From Flavobacteriaceae bacterium D16 (lineage in GTDB: Bacteria > Bacteroidota > Bacteroidia > Flavobacteriales > Flavobacteriaceae), in NCBI GenBank assembly GCA_021295155.1, contig JAJTJC010000036.1, forward strand, positions 1,054,001-1,118,000: 64,000 nt of DNA, given 5' to 3'. The translations under genes were made by a program, and so were the position numbers. Shown in pieces: positions 44,727 through 53,496 of the stretch. The first letter of the stretch is position 1. Every line of letters begins with the position of its first letter. Below the pieces are notes generated by a model. That model did no database searches. It was given only the letters and a program-made list of their open reading frames with translations, and had not been told where the DNA came from.

Positions 44727-44820
44727 GGCGGAGAGCGAGAAGTTTATCGTGAAGGCGCAGTCCTTCACGGAGTCTCTCCGCCTGTACAAAAAAAGCTTCT
44801 CAGAAACGGCAAGCTTTTTT
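44727..44820 (+). repeat. Duplicated tRNA-Leu 3' end inside a hairpin, with a second terminator
   Basis: The 19 bases ending tRNA-Leu (GAGTCTCTCCGCCTGTACA, 44655-44673) recur exactly at 44770-44788. In the second copy they pair with GGCGGAGAG (44727-44735) around an inner GTGAAGG/CCTTCAC hairpin (44749-44755 with 44762-44768). A second terminator-like hairpin AAAAAAGCTT/AAGCTTTTTT (44789-44798 with 44811-44820) follows. No anticodon arm exists, so it is not a functional tRNA; a decayed duplicate or an integration scar is possible. Confidence 0.7.
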
Positions 44821-44887
44821 GTTGGCTGCAATTGCTGAAGCGATCCTAAAGTTTATTGATGATGCCGACAAAGGATATGCAAACAAA

Positions 44888-44909
44888 AACCCTCCAAAAT
44901 TGAAGGGTT
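44888..44909 (-). terminator. Minus-strand terminator of the small membrane protein gene
   Basis: AACCCT/AGGGTT stem with a 10-nt loop; on the minus strand it is followed by TTTTTG. It lies 51 bp beyond the stop of the 43-residue gene, supporting that gene as a real unit. Confidence 0.6.
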
Positions 44910-44960
44910 GTTATTCGGTTCAAATTGCTTTTGCACTTGATTGAGTCCTGATCAGTTGTA

Positions 44961-45092
44961 TTAGTTAAAGAAGCCGAAAAGCGCTAAAATCAAACTAATG
45001 ACCACGCCGGCCAGAATTAGCACTAAAACCACAACCATCACACTAAGGAAGCCGTTCAGGAAACGTGTACCTAAAGTTAAGTGTTCTTTCAT
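44961..45092 (-). CDS. 43-residue single-helix membrane protein
   Basis: MKEHLTLGTRFLNGFL, then a long hydrophobic helix ending FGFFN. No recognised family. ATG at 45092; two AT-rich palindromes lie upstream and a terminator downstream. A small membrane protein of unknown role; its neighbour is a sugar transporter on the same strand, which ends upstream. Confidence 0.55.
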   Translation of the reverse strand: MKEHLTLGTRFLNGFLSVMVVVLVLILAGVVISLILALFGFFN

Positions 45093-45152
45093 CGTACATA
45101 TAGTTTCACACAATGTACAATTTAAAGGGTAAAGTTCAATAATCCCTCATTA

Positions 45153-45188
45153 TTAATCGATTAAAGAATCAGGTGATCCGATTAATCG
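45153..45188. promoter_or_regulatory. Paired AT-rich palindromes upstream of the small membrane protein
   Basis: TTAATCGATTAA (45153-45164) is a perfect 12-bp palindrome and CGATTAATCG (45179-45188) a perfect 10-bp one, centres 25 bp apart. Both share ATTAATCG. They lie 61-96 bp upstream of the small gene at 45092 and could be a dimer-binding operator. A further dyad TGTGAA-N5-TTCACA is at 45221-45237, close to the transporter stop. Confidence 0.4.
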
Positions 45189-45242
45189 TTAAAATTTGGC
45201 CTTAAAACTATTCTCCGGACTGTGAAATAAATTCACAAAAGA

Positions 45243-46589
45243 CTACTTGCCGGGACTCAATTTTTTTTCCAAAGCTTCGAGTGAAACTCCCTTGGTTTCC
45301 GGCATGATGAAGAGTACAAATAAGAGTTGCAGGACCATCATAAAGGCGAAAAAGAAAAATATAGGCCAGGGATTATCCCGGAATATACCGCTTTCAGCAT
45401 CCAGGAAAATCGGGGTAAGCAAGGTGATCAGCGCGGCAAATACCCAATGTGTACCCGTACCCCAGGATTGTCCGTATGCCCTCACCCTGTTTGGGAAGAT
45501 CTCGGATATGAATACCCAGATCACCGCACCCTGACCAATGGCGTGAGAAGCAATAAAGACCAGGATAAAAACCATTAGAAGGGTGGAGCTTGCCCCACTG
45601 TAGAAACACCAACCAACCATACCGAGGCTTAGTATATATCCCAGGGAGCCAATCTTCATAAGTTGCCGCCTGCCAAGTTGATCGATCAGGCGAATTCCAA
45701 TCAGTGTAAAAATAAGGTTTACAATACCTATGGAAATCGAACTGAAAAGCGATTCCTTTGCTGCAAGTCCAGCCCGCTCCAATATCTCCGGAGCGTAATA
45801 CAACACAAAGTTTATTCCGGATAATTGATTAAAAAAAGCGATTAGAAAGGCCAGCATCAGGGGTTTTTTATACGTTCGGGTAAATAGCTTTTCCTTATGC
45901 GCATCACTGGTATCTGTACTTTTGATTTCTATAAGTTTTTCCTGCGCATGTTCTTTGTTTGAAAGAAATTCCAGCGTGGCAAGGGCTGCCTTTTCATCGT
46001 GTTTTTTAAGTATCAGCCATCTGGGACTATTGGGTATTTTCACTACCATTAGCGTGTATATCAATGCTGGTATGGCTTCTATTCCCAGCATCCAACGCCA
46101 GTCATTAGCACCATCGAATCCCTTTAATAAATAGTTGGAGATAAAGGCGATAAAAATCCCAAAAACAATATTAAACTGATATAAGGCACCTAGTTTTCCC
46201 CGATTTTTAGAGGAAGCTATCTCTGAAATATATATAGGAGCAGCCACAGAAGAAGCACCAACGCCTATCCCTCCTATTAATCGAAAAACAGAAAACATAT
46301 ACGGGTCATAGGCAAAGGCCGATCCCAGGGCAGAAATGAAGTATAATACTCCGATCCAGAACAGCGTTTTCTTTCGACCAAACCGGGAACATGGGATACC
46401 TCCAAACAAGGCTCCAATTACCGTTCCCCAAAGGGCCATGGACATGATAAACATACCGTGAAACCAGGGGGAAGTATTCCATAAAGCCTTTATGGGTAAG
46501 TTGGCCCCGCTAATGACTACCGTGTCGAATCCAAAAAGAAATCCGGCCAGGGCAGCCGTTAAGGAAATCTTGAAAATTTTGCGTTCCAT
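45243..46589 (-). CDS. MFS sugar porter
   Basis: 448 residues, twelve membrane helices. Sugar-porter signatures are clear: FGFDTVVISGA in helix 1, GRKKT after helix 2, PNSPRWL after helix 6, the GINFVLYYAPEI segment in helix 7, GRRQ, and the C-terminal PETKGVSLEALE. It imports a monosaccharide, most likely with H+ or Na+. The specific sugar cannot be read from sequence. Confidence 0.9.
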   Translation of the reverse strand: MERKIFKISLTAALAGFLFGFDTVVISGANLPIKALWNTSPWFHGMFIMSMALWGTVIGALFGGIPCSRFGRKKTLFWIGVLYFISALGSAFAYDPYMFSVFRLIGGIGVGASSVAAPIYISEIASSKNRGKLGALYQFNIVFGIFIAFISNYLLKGFDGANDWRWMLGIEAIPALIYTLMVVKIPNSPRWLILKKHDEKAALATLEFLSNKEHAQEKLIEIKSTDTSDAHKEKLFTRTYKKPLMLAFLIAFFNQLSGINFVLYYAPEILERAGLAAKESLFSSISIGIVNLIFTLIGIRLIDQLGRRQLMKIGSLGYILSLGMVGWCFYSGASSTLLMVFILVFIASHAIGQGAVIWVFISEIFPNRVRAYGQSWGTGTHWVFAALITLLTPIFLDAESGIFRDNPWPIFFFFAFMMVLQLLFVLFIMPETKGVSLEALEKKLSPGK

Positions 46590-46645
46590 GGTCAGTTGGT
46601 TTGGGTAAAGCTAACAAAAAATCTACAGCTGGATACTTGCAAAGA

Positions 46646-47890
46646 TTAGGAGTTGGAACGTGTATTTTGTAAATAATCCAAAATCTTTCTGGTAGCTCCG
46701 ATATTTTGATTTATATAATTAGAATTGATGTTCCCAGTGCTATTCCTGAGTTCCTCATTATCTAATAGTGTATCCAGTGTCTTATTGAAAGCTTTAGCAC
46801 TTGCTACAGAATAAATTCCCTTTAGCGCTACCAGTTCTTCTGCCTCCCTAAAGCCTTCGTATTTTGGTCCGATTATAACGGGGATTCCGTAAACCGCAGG
46901 TTCCAGAGTGTTATGCAGACCAGTGGCAAAGCCCCCTCCTACATAGGCAACCTGTCCGAATTGGTAAATACGGGTCAACAGGCCTATGGTGTCTACAATT
47001 AGTACTGAAAAGTCGGTTTTACCGGAGGCCTGGAGCTCAGAATAAGTGGTAACGGGTTTCTGAATGCTTTTGGTCAGGCTTTGAATATGTTCCTTTTTAA
47101 TATCGTGGGGTACAAGTATGAATTTTATGGTTTTTTCAGTGTTGTTGATGTAGGGCACCAGAATTTTTTCATCCTCTGGCCAGGTACTTCCCGCAATAAC
47201 GCAGGGCCGATCCTGCACAAAATTAGCGACCTCAGGCAGGGGTTCTTTCTGCTTCAGGATTTCAGTTACCCGATCAAAACGTGTATCCCCGCTAACGGTG
47301 TAGTTCTCTACTCCAATTCCCTCCAATAATCTCCCGGATTTCTGGTCCTGAACAAAAAAGTGTTGAAACTGTTCCAGGGCCTTAAGCATGAATCCTCCAT
47401 AGGGTTTGAAGTAGATTTGTTTTTTGGTGAAAATGGCAGAAATAAGTACTGCGGGAATATTTCTTCTTTTTAGTTCCCTTAAATAGTTGGGCCAGATTTC
47501 ATATTTAATAAAAATGGCAATTTCTGGCTGTACCAGGTCCAGGAATCGCTTGCAATTTGATTGGGTATCCAGGGGTAGATAAGTTAACAGATCTACCTCC
47601 TTGCTGCCTTTTTTTACCTCGTAACCGGAAGGTGAAAAAAAAGTAACTACTATTTGATAATTGGGATAGGCTGATTTGAGTGTTTTTATCACAGGCAATC
47701 CCTGTTCGTATTCCCCCAGGGAAGCAGCGTGAACCCATATCCTGGGATGATCTGATAACAGCTGCTTTTCAAGTGAAGCAAATACAGTGCGTCTTCCCGT
47801 ATGGAAAAGCCTGAGCTTCCTGTTGAAAAAGCTGGCTGGAATAAGCAAAATACCAACCAGGGATACCAAGAGGTTGTAGAAAAAATACAC
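46646..47890 (-). CDS. waaA: 3-deoxy-D-manno-octulosonic acid transferase
   Basis: 414 residues. A GT30 enzyme that adds Kdo to lipid A. N-terminal membrane anchor, the IWVHAASLGEYEQGLPVIK loop with the catalytic Glu, and the C-terminal donor domain with YVGGGFATGLHNTLEPAVYGIPVIIGP. Divergent from the degT aminotransferase. Confidence 0.92.
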   Translation of the reverse strand: MYFFYNLLVSLVGILLIPASFFNRKLRLFHTGRRTVFASLEKQLLSDHPRIWVHAASLGEYEQGLPVIKTLKSAYPNYQIVVTFFSPSGYEVKKGSKEVDLLTYLPLDTQSNCKRFLDLVQPEIAIFIKYEIWPNYLRELKRRNIPAVLISAIFTKKQIYFKPYGGFMLKALEQFQHFFVQDQKSGRLLEGIGVENYTVSGDTRFDRVTEILKQKEPLPEVANFVQDRPCVIAGSTWPEDEKILVPYINNTEKTIKFILVPHDIKKEHIQSLTKSIQKPVTTYSELQASGKTDFSVLIVDTIGLLTRIYQFGQVAYVGGGFATGLHNTLEPAVYGIPVIIGPKYEGFREAEELVALKGIYSVASAKAFNKTLDTLLDNEELRNSTGNINSNYINQNIGATRKILDYLQNTRSNS

Positions 47891-47949
47891 GTCCTAGTGT
47901 TTCGCGCTAAAATACACCACTTTTTCCCAATACATCGATCCCGCTTCCT

Positions 47950-47957
47950 TAATTTTG
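47950..47957 (+). promoter_or_regulatory. -7 element of the degT-galE promoter
   Basis: TAATTTTG, a perfect TAnnTTTG match, 26 bp before the ATG at 47984. Confidence 0.5.
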
Positions 47958-47983
47958 TAATATTGTAATCACAAACACCATCT

Positions 47984-49138
47984 ATGAAAAAGATACAGAT
48001 GGTTGACCTTATCGGCCAGTACCAGACAATTAAAGATGAGGTCAACGAAGCCATAACCCAAATCCTGGATTCAGCAGCTTTTATTAACGGTCCCAAGGTC
48101 CATGAATTTCAAGCTTCTTTGGAGTCCTATCTGGGAGTTAAAAATGTTATTCCCTGTGCCAATGGTACGGATGCCCTTCAGATTGCCATGATGGGACTGG
48201 GGCTAAAACCGGGGGATGAGGTAATTACTGCTGATTTCACCTTTGCCGCAACGGTTGAAGTAATTGGTTTGCTCCAACTTACACCCGTATTGGTGGATGT
48301 AGACCCATATACCTTCAATATAGACCCTGCTGCGGTGGAAAAGGCGATAACCCCAAAAACAAAAGCCATTGTTCCTGTGCACCTGTTTGGGCAGTGTGCG
48401 GATATGGATGCTATTATGGAGATAGCAAAAAGGCACAAGCTCTACGTGATAGAGGATAATGCGCAGGCTATCGGGGCCGATCACCAGTTTCAGGATGGCA
48501 GTAAGCAAAAAGCGGGAAGCATTGGACATGTGGGTGCCACTTCATTTTTCCCTTCTAAAAACCTGGGCTGCTATGGAGATGGAGGCGCTATTTTCACTAA
48601 TGATGATGAGCTGGCTCATACCCTAAGAGGTATTGTTAACCATGGGATGTACGAGCGATACCACCATGACGTAATTGGGGTGAATTCACGTCTGGATTCT
48701 ATTCAGGCTGCAGTACTCAATGCTAAACTTCCGCATTTGGATGCCTATTGCGACAGGCGCCGGGATGCGGCCAGAAAATACTCCAGGGCCTTTCAAGGAC
48801 AGGAACATATTACAGTGCCAAAAACAGTACGAGGATGTGAAGGCATTTGCGATACCTGTGATTGCCATGTTTTCCACCAGTATACGCTGAAGATTACTAA
48901 CGGAAAACGCGATAAGGTTGCAGAACATCTACAGCAGCAGGGAATACCTTTTGGGATATACTATCCCATACCCCTGCATAGGCAGAAGGCTTATGCAGAT
49001 GAGCGCTACAGGGAAGAAGATTTCCCTGTAACCAATCAATTGGTAAAAGAGGTCATTTCACTGCCCATGCATACCGAACTGGACGATGAACAGATCTCCT
49101 TAATTACCAAGACGGTTATAGAAGCAGTTAACACCTGA
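47984..49138 (+). CDS. DegT/DnrJ/EryC1/StrS aminotransferase
   Basis: 384 residues. A PLP-dependent sugar aminotransferase fold (PLP Lys in SFFPSKNLGCYGDGGA near residue 194). It probably makes an amino sugar for LPS or a surface polymer. An unusual CEGICDTCDC cluster (four Cys) lies near residue 285, before FHQYTLKI. It is 26 bp upstream of galE and probably co-transcribed. The reaction product is not assignable. Confidence 0.88.
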   Translation: MKKIQMVDLIGQYQTIKDEVNEAITQILDSAAFINGPKVHEFQASLESYLGVKNVIPCANGTDALQIAMMGLGLKPGDEVITADFTFAATVEVIGLLQLTPVLVDVDPYTFNIDPAAVEKAITPKTKAIVPVHLFGQCADMDAIMEIAKRHKLYVIEDNAQAIGADHQFQDGSKQKAGSIGHVGATSFFPSKNLGCYGDGGAIFTNDDELAHTLRGIVNHGMYERYHHDVIGVNSRLDSIQAAVLNAKLPHLDAYCDRRRDAARKYSRAFQGQEHITVPKTVRGCEGICDTCDCHVFHQYTLKITNGKRDKVAEHLQQQGIPFGIYYPIPLHRQKAYADERYREEDFPVTNQLVKEVISLPMHTELDDEQISLITKTVIEAVNT

Positions 49139-49164
49139 TCAACCTACCTAACACCAATTATTAC

Positions 49165-50190
49165 ATGAAAATACTAGTAACTGGAGGTCTTGGATTTATA
49201 GGATCTCATACGGTTGTAGAACTACAGCAGGAAGGCTTTGAAGTGGTCATTATTGATGATTGTTCTAATGCCTCAGAAAATGTGCTGGACGGAATAACTG
49301 CTATTAGCGGTGTTCGTCCGCAGTTTGAGAAATTGGATCTTAGGATTAAGGAGGATGTGCTGGACTTTTTTAAAAGACATGCCGATCTTGGAGGTGTCAT
49401 TCACTTTGCGGCTTCTAAAGCCGTGGGGGAAAGTGTTGATAATCCTCTGCTGTATTATGAAAACAATCTCAATACCCTGATCTATCTTTTGCAATGCCTC
49501 AGCAAAAAGGAAAAAGCCCCTTTTATATTTAGTTCTTCCTGTACGGTTTACGGCCAGGCAGATGAAATGCCAATTACTGAAGATGCTCCGGTTAAACCCG
49601 CAGAATCTCCTTATGGGAATACCAAGCAAATAGGGGAGGAGATCCTTAAAGATAGTTGCAGGGTAAGCCCGCAGTTACAGGTTCTAGCCCTTCGGTATTT
49701 TAATCCTATTGGCGCCCACCCCAGTGCTGATATTGGCGAGCTGCCTATCGGCGTGCCTCAGAATCTTGTGCCCTTTATTACACAGACTGCCGCAGGACTC
49801 CGGGAAAAACTATCTGTATTCGGTAACGATTATCCTACTCCGGACGGTACCTGTATCCGGGATTATATCCATGTGGTAGACCTTGCTAAGGCCCATGTGG
49901 TAGCCCTGCAACGAATCCTGAATGAAAAGCAACAGGAGAATTATGAAGTATTCAATATTGGCACCGGAAAAGGAAGTTCTGTATTGGAGGTGATCGAAAG
50001 TTTTGAACGTGTTTCCGGACATTCGCTCAATTATGCCATAGCAGAGAGACGCGCAGGGGATATCGTCAGCGCTTATGCCGATACCTCTAAAGCCAATGAA
50101 GAGCTTGGCTGGAAGGCAGTTTCTACCCTGGACGATGCCATGAGATCTGCATGGGACTGGGAAAAGAAGATTCGCGATATAAAGGGTTAA
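49165..50190 (+). CDS. galE: UDP-glucose 4-epimerase
   Basis: 341 residues, extended SDR. NAD motif TGGLGFIGSHT at the N-terminus, catalytic Tyr-Lys in SPYGNTKQIGEE with the upstream SSSCTVYG, and the RRAGDIVSAYAD region late in the protein. It interconverts UDP-glucose and UDP-galactose (or the N-acetyl forms). Confidence 0.9.
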   Translation: MKILVTGGLGFIGSHTVVELQQEGFEVVIIDDCSNASENVLDGITAISGVRPQFEKLDLRIKEDVLDFFKRHADLGGVIHFAASKAVGESVDNPLLYYENNLNTLIYLLQCLSKKEKAPFIFSSSCTVYGQADEMPITEDAPVKPAESPYGNTKQIGEEILKDSCRVSPQLQVLALRYFNPIGAHPSADIGELPIGVPQNLVPFITQTAAGLREKLSVFGNDYPTPDGTCIRDYIHVVDLAKAHVVALQRILNEKQQENYEVFNIGTGKGSSVLEVIESFERVSGHSLNYAIAERRAGDIVSAYADTSKANEELGWKAVSTLDDAMRSAWDWEKKIRDIKG

Positions 50191-50209
50191 GCTTTAATAC
50201 GCGGTTTTT

Positions 50210-50584
50210 ATGTCAGATTCAAAAGAAAAGGTTCCGCAATTCGAAAACAGCCTTAGCCTTTTGCAGGGGGCTTCCGCAAAAACACTTTATAAGGCACTGG
50301 TGAATCAACTGTCCAAAGATTTTGCCAGGGCCAATATACCAGGCTCATTTCGGGAGGAGATACCACCGGAGGAGCTATTATCTGCTTTGAAGGAGAAACT
50401 CTATGTACTCTTATTGGAAAACTTTGCAGATTATCTCAATCTCATGTATATCATAGATGTTCCTGAAAGGGCATTTAAGGACCTGGAACTTACAGACGCA
50501 GTGGAGGTGGCAGAGCAACTTACCTTTCTTGTTTTGAGGAGAGAATGGCAAAAAGTATGGCTTAAAGCCTATTACCGTTCCTGA
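50210..50584 (+). CDS. Conserved hypothetical protein, helical
   Basis: 124 residues, no family recognised. Mostly alpha-helical and charged, with FREEIPPEELLSALKEKLYVLLLENFADYLNLMYIIDV in the centre. Twenty bases downstream of galE and followed by the sucA promoter. It looks like a small cytosolic protein conserved in relatives, but that cannot be tested here. Confidence 0.7.
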   Translation: MSDSKEKVPQFENSLSLLQGASAKTLYKALVNQLSKDFARANIPGSFREEIPPEELLSALKEKLYVLLLENFADYLNLMYIIDVPERAFKDLELTDAVEVAEQLTFLVLRREWQKVWLKAYYRS

Positions 50585-50633
50585 GTCTATCGATTTTGTA
50601 TGTTCAGGCATCCTGCTGAACTATTTATTGTTG

Positions 50634-50641
50634 TATTTTTG
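50634..50641 (+). promoter_or_regulatory. -7 element of the sucA promoter
   Basis: TATTTTTG, a perfect TAnnTTTG match, 35 bp before the ATG at 50677. Confidence 0.55.
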
Positions 50642-50676
50642 AAATTAAATTTGAATCTACGAAAGCAGCCCGTGCT

Positions 50677-53496
50677 ATGGACAAATATTCCTTTCTGAAT
50701 ACAGCCCACACCTCATTTTTTGCAGAACTATACGATCAATATTTAATCAACCCGGATAGTGTTGAACCCAGCTGGCGGGCATTTTTCCAGGGATTTGATT
50801 TTGGTACGGAAAGCGCTTTGGACGAGGCAGGTATTTCCACCGGGGAAACAACCGTTACCCTGCCTTCGGGGGAAAAGATAGAAGTTCCGGAATCCTTCCA
50901 TAAAGAGTTTCAGGTAGTCCGCTTAATTGATGGCTACCGGAGTCGGGGGCATTTGTTTACTAAGACCAACCCGGTAAGGGAACGAAGAAAATATACCCCT
51001 ACCCTTGCTATCGAAAATTTTGGCCTCTCCGAAGCAGATTTGGATACTGTTTTCAATGCGGGGGAGGTTATCGACATCGGAGCTACCAGTCTGCGGAACA
51101 TTATTCTGCACTTGCAAAAGATTTATTGCAATGCCATAGGTGTGGAATACATGTATATACGCCATCCGGAACGGGTACAATGGATACAGGAAAAGTTGAA
51201 TGTAAACAGCAACCAGCCTGATTACAATCCTGAACAAAAAAAACACATACTAAAAAAACTCAATCAGGCCGTATCCTTTGAATCCTTTTTACACACCAAG
51301 TATGTGGGGCAGAAGCGTTTTTCACTGGAAGGGAATGAATCACTTATTCCAGGCCTGGACGCCATAGTCGAGCGTGCTGCAAACATGGGGGTAAAACAGT
51401 TTGTAATGGGTATGGCACACCGCGGAAGGTTGAATGTGCTAACCAATATTTTTGGGAAATCGGCCAAGGATATCTTCAGTGAATTTGATGGCAAGGATTA
51501 CGAACAGGAAATTTTTGACGGCGACGTAAAATACCACCTTGGGTGGACTTCCTTGCGCGAAACCGATAACGGGAACAAGATCAACATGAACATCGCTCCC
51601 AACCCTTCGCATTTGGAGACAGTGGGTGCTGTTGTTGAAGGGATTTCCAGAGCCAAACAGGATATGCATTATCCGGATGATTTCTCCAAGGTATTGCCGA
51701 TTGTAGTCCATGGCGATGCAGCCATTGCTGGACAGGGAATTGCCTATGAAGTGGTACAGATGGCATTTTTGGACGGTTACCGAACCAATGGAACCATTCA
51801 CATTGTGGTGAACAACCAGATTGGGTTTACCACCAACTACCTGGATGGACGCTCGTCTACATACTGTACCGATGTGGGTAAAGTAACGTTAAGCCCGGTG
51901 CTGCACGTAAATGCCGACGATGTTGAAGCTGTTGTACACGCTTCGCTTTTTGCACTGGAATACCGGATGCGATTTAAACGGGATGTTTTCCTGGATTTAC
52001 TCGGATATCGGAAGTATGGCCACAATGAAGGTGATGAGCCCAGGTTTACGCAGCCAAAACTATACAAGATAATTGCAAAACATGCCAATCCGAGGGATAT
52101 CTATGCGCAAAAACTCATGGCAGAAGGGATTATAGATGAGACCTATGTCAAGTCCCTGGAAAAACAATTCAAGGCCAGCCTGGAGGAAGAACTGGAAGAT
52201 TCCAGGAAAGAAGACAAGACGGTAATTACTCCCTTTATGGAAGATGAATGGAGTGGTTTCAGAAGGGTAAGGGAATGGGAAATGATGAATGATGAGGATA
52301 CTTCTTTTGACCGTGAACACCTGTCGGCTATTGCCCGCGCTATAACGGAATTGCCAAAGGATAAAAAATTCCTGCGCAAGGTAGAGCGTCTTGTGAATGA
52401 TCGGAAGAAAATGTTCTTCGAGACCGACAAGTTAGATTGGGCCATGGGAGAATTATTGGCTTACGGGACACTTTTGGAAGAAGGGTATGGAGTCAGGATG
52501 TCTGGCCAGGACGTGGAACGAGGCACTTTTTCCCACCGCCATGCAGTAATGAAGGTGGAGGAAAGCGAAGAGGAGGTAATGTTGCTCAATCATATTTCCG
52601 ATAATCAGGGCAGGTTTCAGATCTATAATTCCCTGTTGTCCGAATACGGGGTGGTAGGATTCGATTACGGTTATGCCATGGCCAGTCCCAATACACTGAC
52701 TATATGGGAAGCCCAGTTTGGAGATTTTAGCAATGGGGCCCAGATCATGATCGATCAATATATTTCTGCAGCAGAAGATAAATGGAAGCTTCAGAACGGC
52801 TTGGTAATGCTATTGCCTCATGGCTATGAGGGTCAGGGGGCCGAGCACTCTTCCGCCCGGATGGAGCGGTATTTGCAGCTATGCGCGAGGGACAATATGT
52901 ATGTGGCCGATTGTACCACTCCGGCCAACATGTTCCACCTGTTGCGGAGACAAATGAAAGTCAGTTTCAGGAAGCCGCTTATCATATTTACACCAAAGAG
53001 TTTGCTGAGGCATCCAAAGGCGGTTTCTTCGGTTGATGAATTTGTCAATGGTACCTTTCAAAAGGTGATTGACGATCCGGAAGCCGATCCTAAAAAGGTA
53101 AAATCACTGGTATTCTGTACGGGTAAGTTTTATTATGATTTACTTGCCGTAAAGGAAGACACAGCTCGTGATGACGTCGCCCTGGTGCGCCTGGAACTCC
53201 TTTTCCCACTGCCGGTGGAAGATATCAAGCGGCTATTGAAAAAATACAGCAAGGCAGATGACTGGGTGTGGGCCCAGGAAGAGCCGCGTAACATGGGTGC
53301 ATGGACCCATTTATTCACTCATCTTGATGAAGCTCGGGATTTCAGGGTAGCCTCAAGAAGATTCTATGCCTCCCCTGCAGCGGGAAGTGCGGTAAGATCG
53401 AGGATGAGACACCAGCAGGTAATCGACTATGTATTCGATAAAACTGCGGATAATATGACGAGAAGGGTTACCCAAAGTGAATACAAGAAGAAGTGA
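50677..53496 (+). CDS. sucA: 2-oxoglutarate dehydrogenase E1 component
   Basis: 939 residues. The thiamine-diphosphate E1 enzyme of the TCA-cycle 2-oxoglutarate dehydrogenase. The N-terminus (NTAHTSFFAELYDQYLINPDSVEPSWRAFF) is characteristic, then FVMGMAHRGRLNVLTN, VHGDAAIAGQG and VNNQIGFTTN, and the C-terminal transketolase-like pyrimidine domain with LLPHGYEGQGAEHSSARMERYLQLCA. It overlaps the next gene by 4 bp. Confidence 0.95.
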   Translation: MDKYSFLNTAHTSFFAELYDQYLINPDSVEPSWRAFFQGFDFGTESALDEAGISTGETTVTLPSGEKIEVPESFHKEFQVVRLIDGYRSRGHLFTKTNPVRERRKYTPTLAIENFGLSEADLDTVFNAGEVIDIGATSLRNIILHLQKIYCNAIGVEYMYIRHPERVQWIQEKLNVNSNQPDYNPEQKKHILKKLNQAVSFESFLHTKYVGQKRFSLEGNESLIPGLDAIVERAANMGVKQFVMGMAHRGRLNVLTNIFGKSAKDIFSEFDGKDYEQEIFDGDVKYHLGWTSLRETDNGNKINMNIAPNPSHLETVGAVVEGISRAKQDMHYPDDFSKVLPIVVHGDAAIAGQGIAYEVVQMAFLDGYRTNGTIHIVVNNQIGFTTNYLDGRSSTYCTDVGKVTLSPVLHVNADDVEAVVHASLFALEYRMRFKRDVFLDLLGYRKYGHNEGDEPRFTQPKLYKIIAKHANPRDIYAQKLMAEGIIDETYVKSLEKQFKASLEEELEDSRKEDKTVITPFMEDEWSGFRRVREWEMMNDEDTSFDREHLSAIARAITELPKDKKFLRKVERLVNDRKKMFFETDKLDWAMGELLAYGTLLEEGYGVRMSGQDVERGTFSHRHAVMKVEESEEEVMLLNHISDNQGRFQIYNSLLSEYGVVGFDYGYAMASPNTLTIWEAQFGDFSNGAQIMIDQYISAAEDKWKLQNGLVMLLPHGYEGQGAEHSSARMERYLQLCARDNMYVADCTTPANMFHLLRRQMKVSFRKPLIIFTPKSLLRHPKAVSSVDEFVNGTFQKVIDDPEADPKKVKSLVFCTGKFYYDLLAVKEDTARDDVALVRLELLFPLPVEDIKRLLKKYSKADDWVWAQEEPRNMGAWTHLFTHLDEARDFRVASRRFYASPAAGSAVRSRMRHQQVIDYVFDKTADNMTRRVTQSEYKKK

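Noticed and set aside
44580-44831. Reading frame of 83 codons on the minus strand across tRNA-Leu
   Set aside because: It covers the whole tRNA gene and the hairpin repeat, and has no family resemblance. Not a gene.
52243-52251. Minus-strand CCATTCATC inside sucA
   Set aside because: Coding sequence without a second repeat at a 21-bp period or any promoter context.
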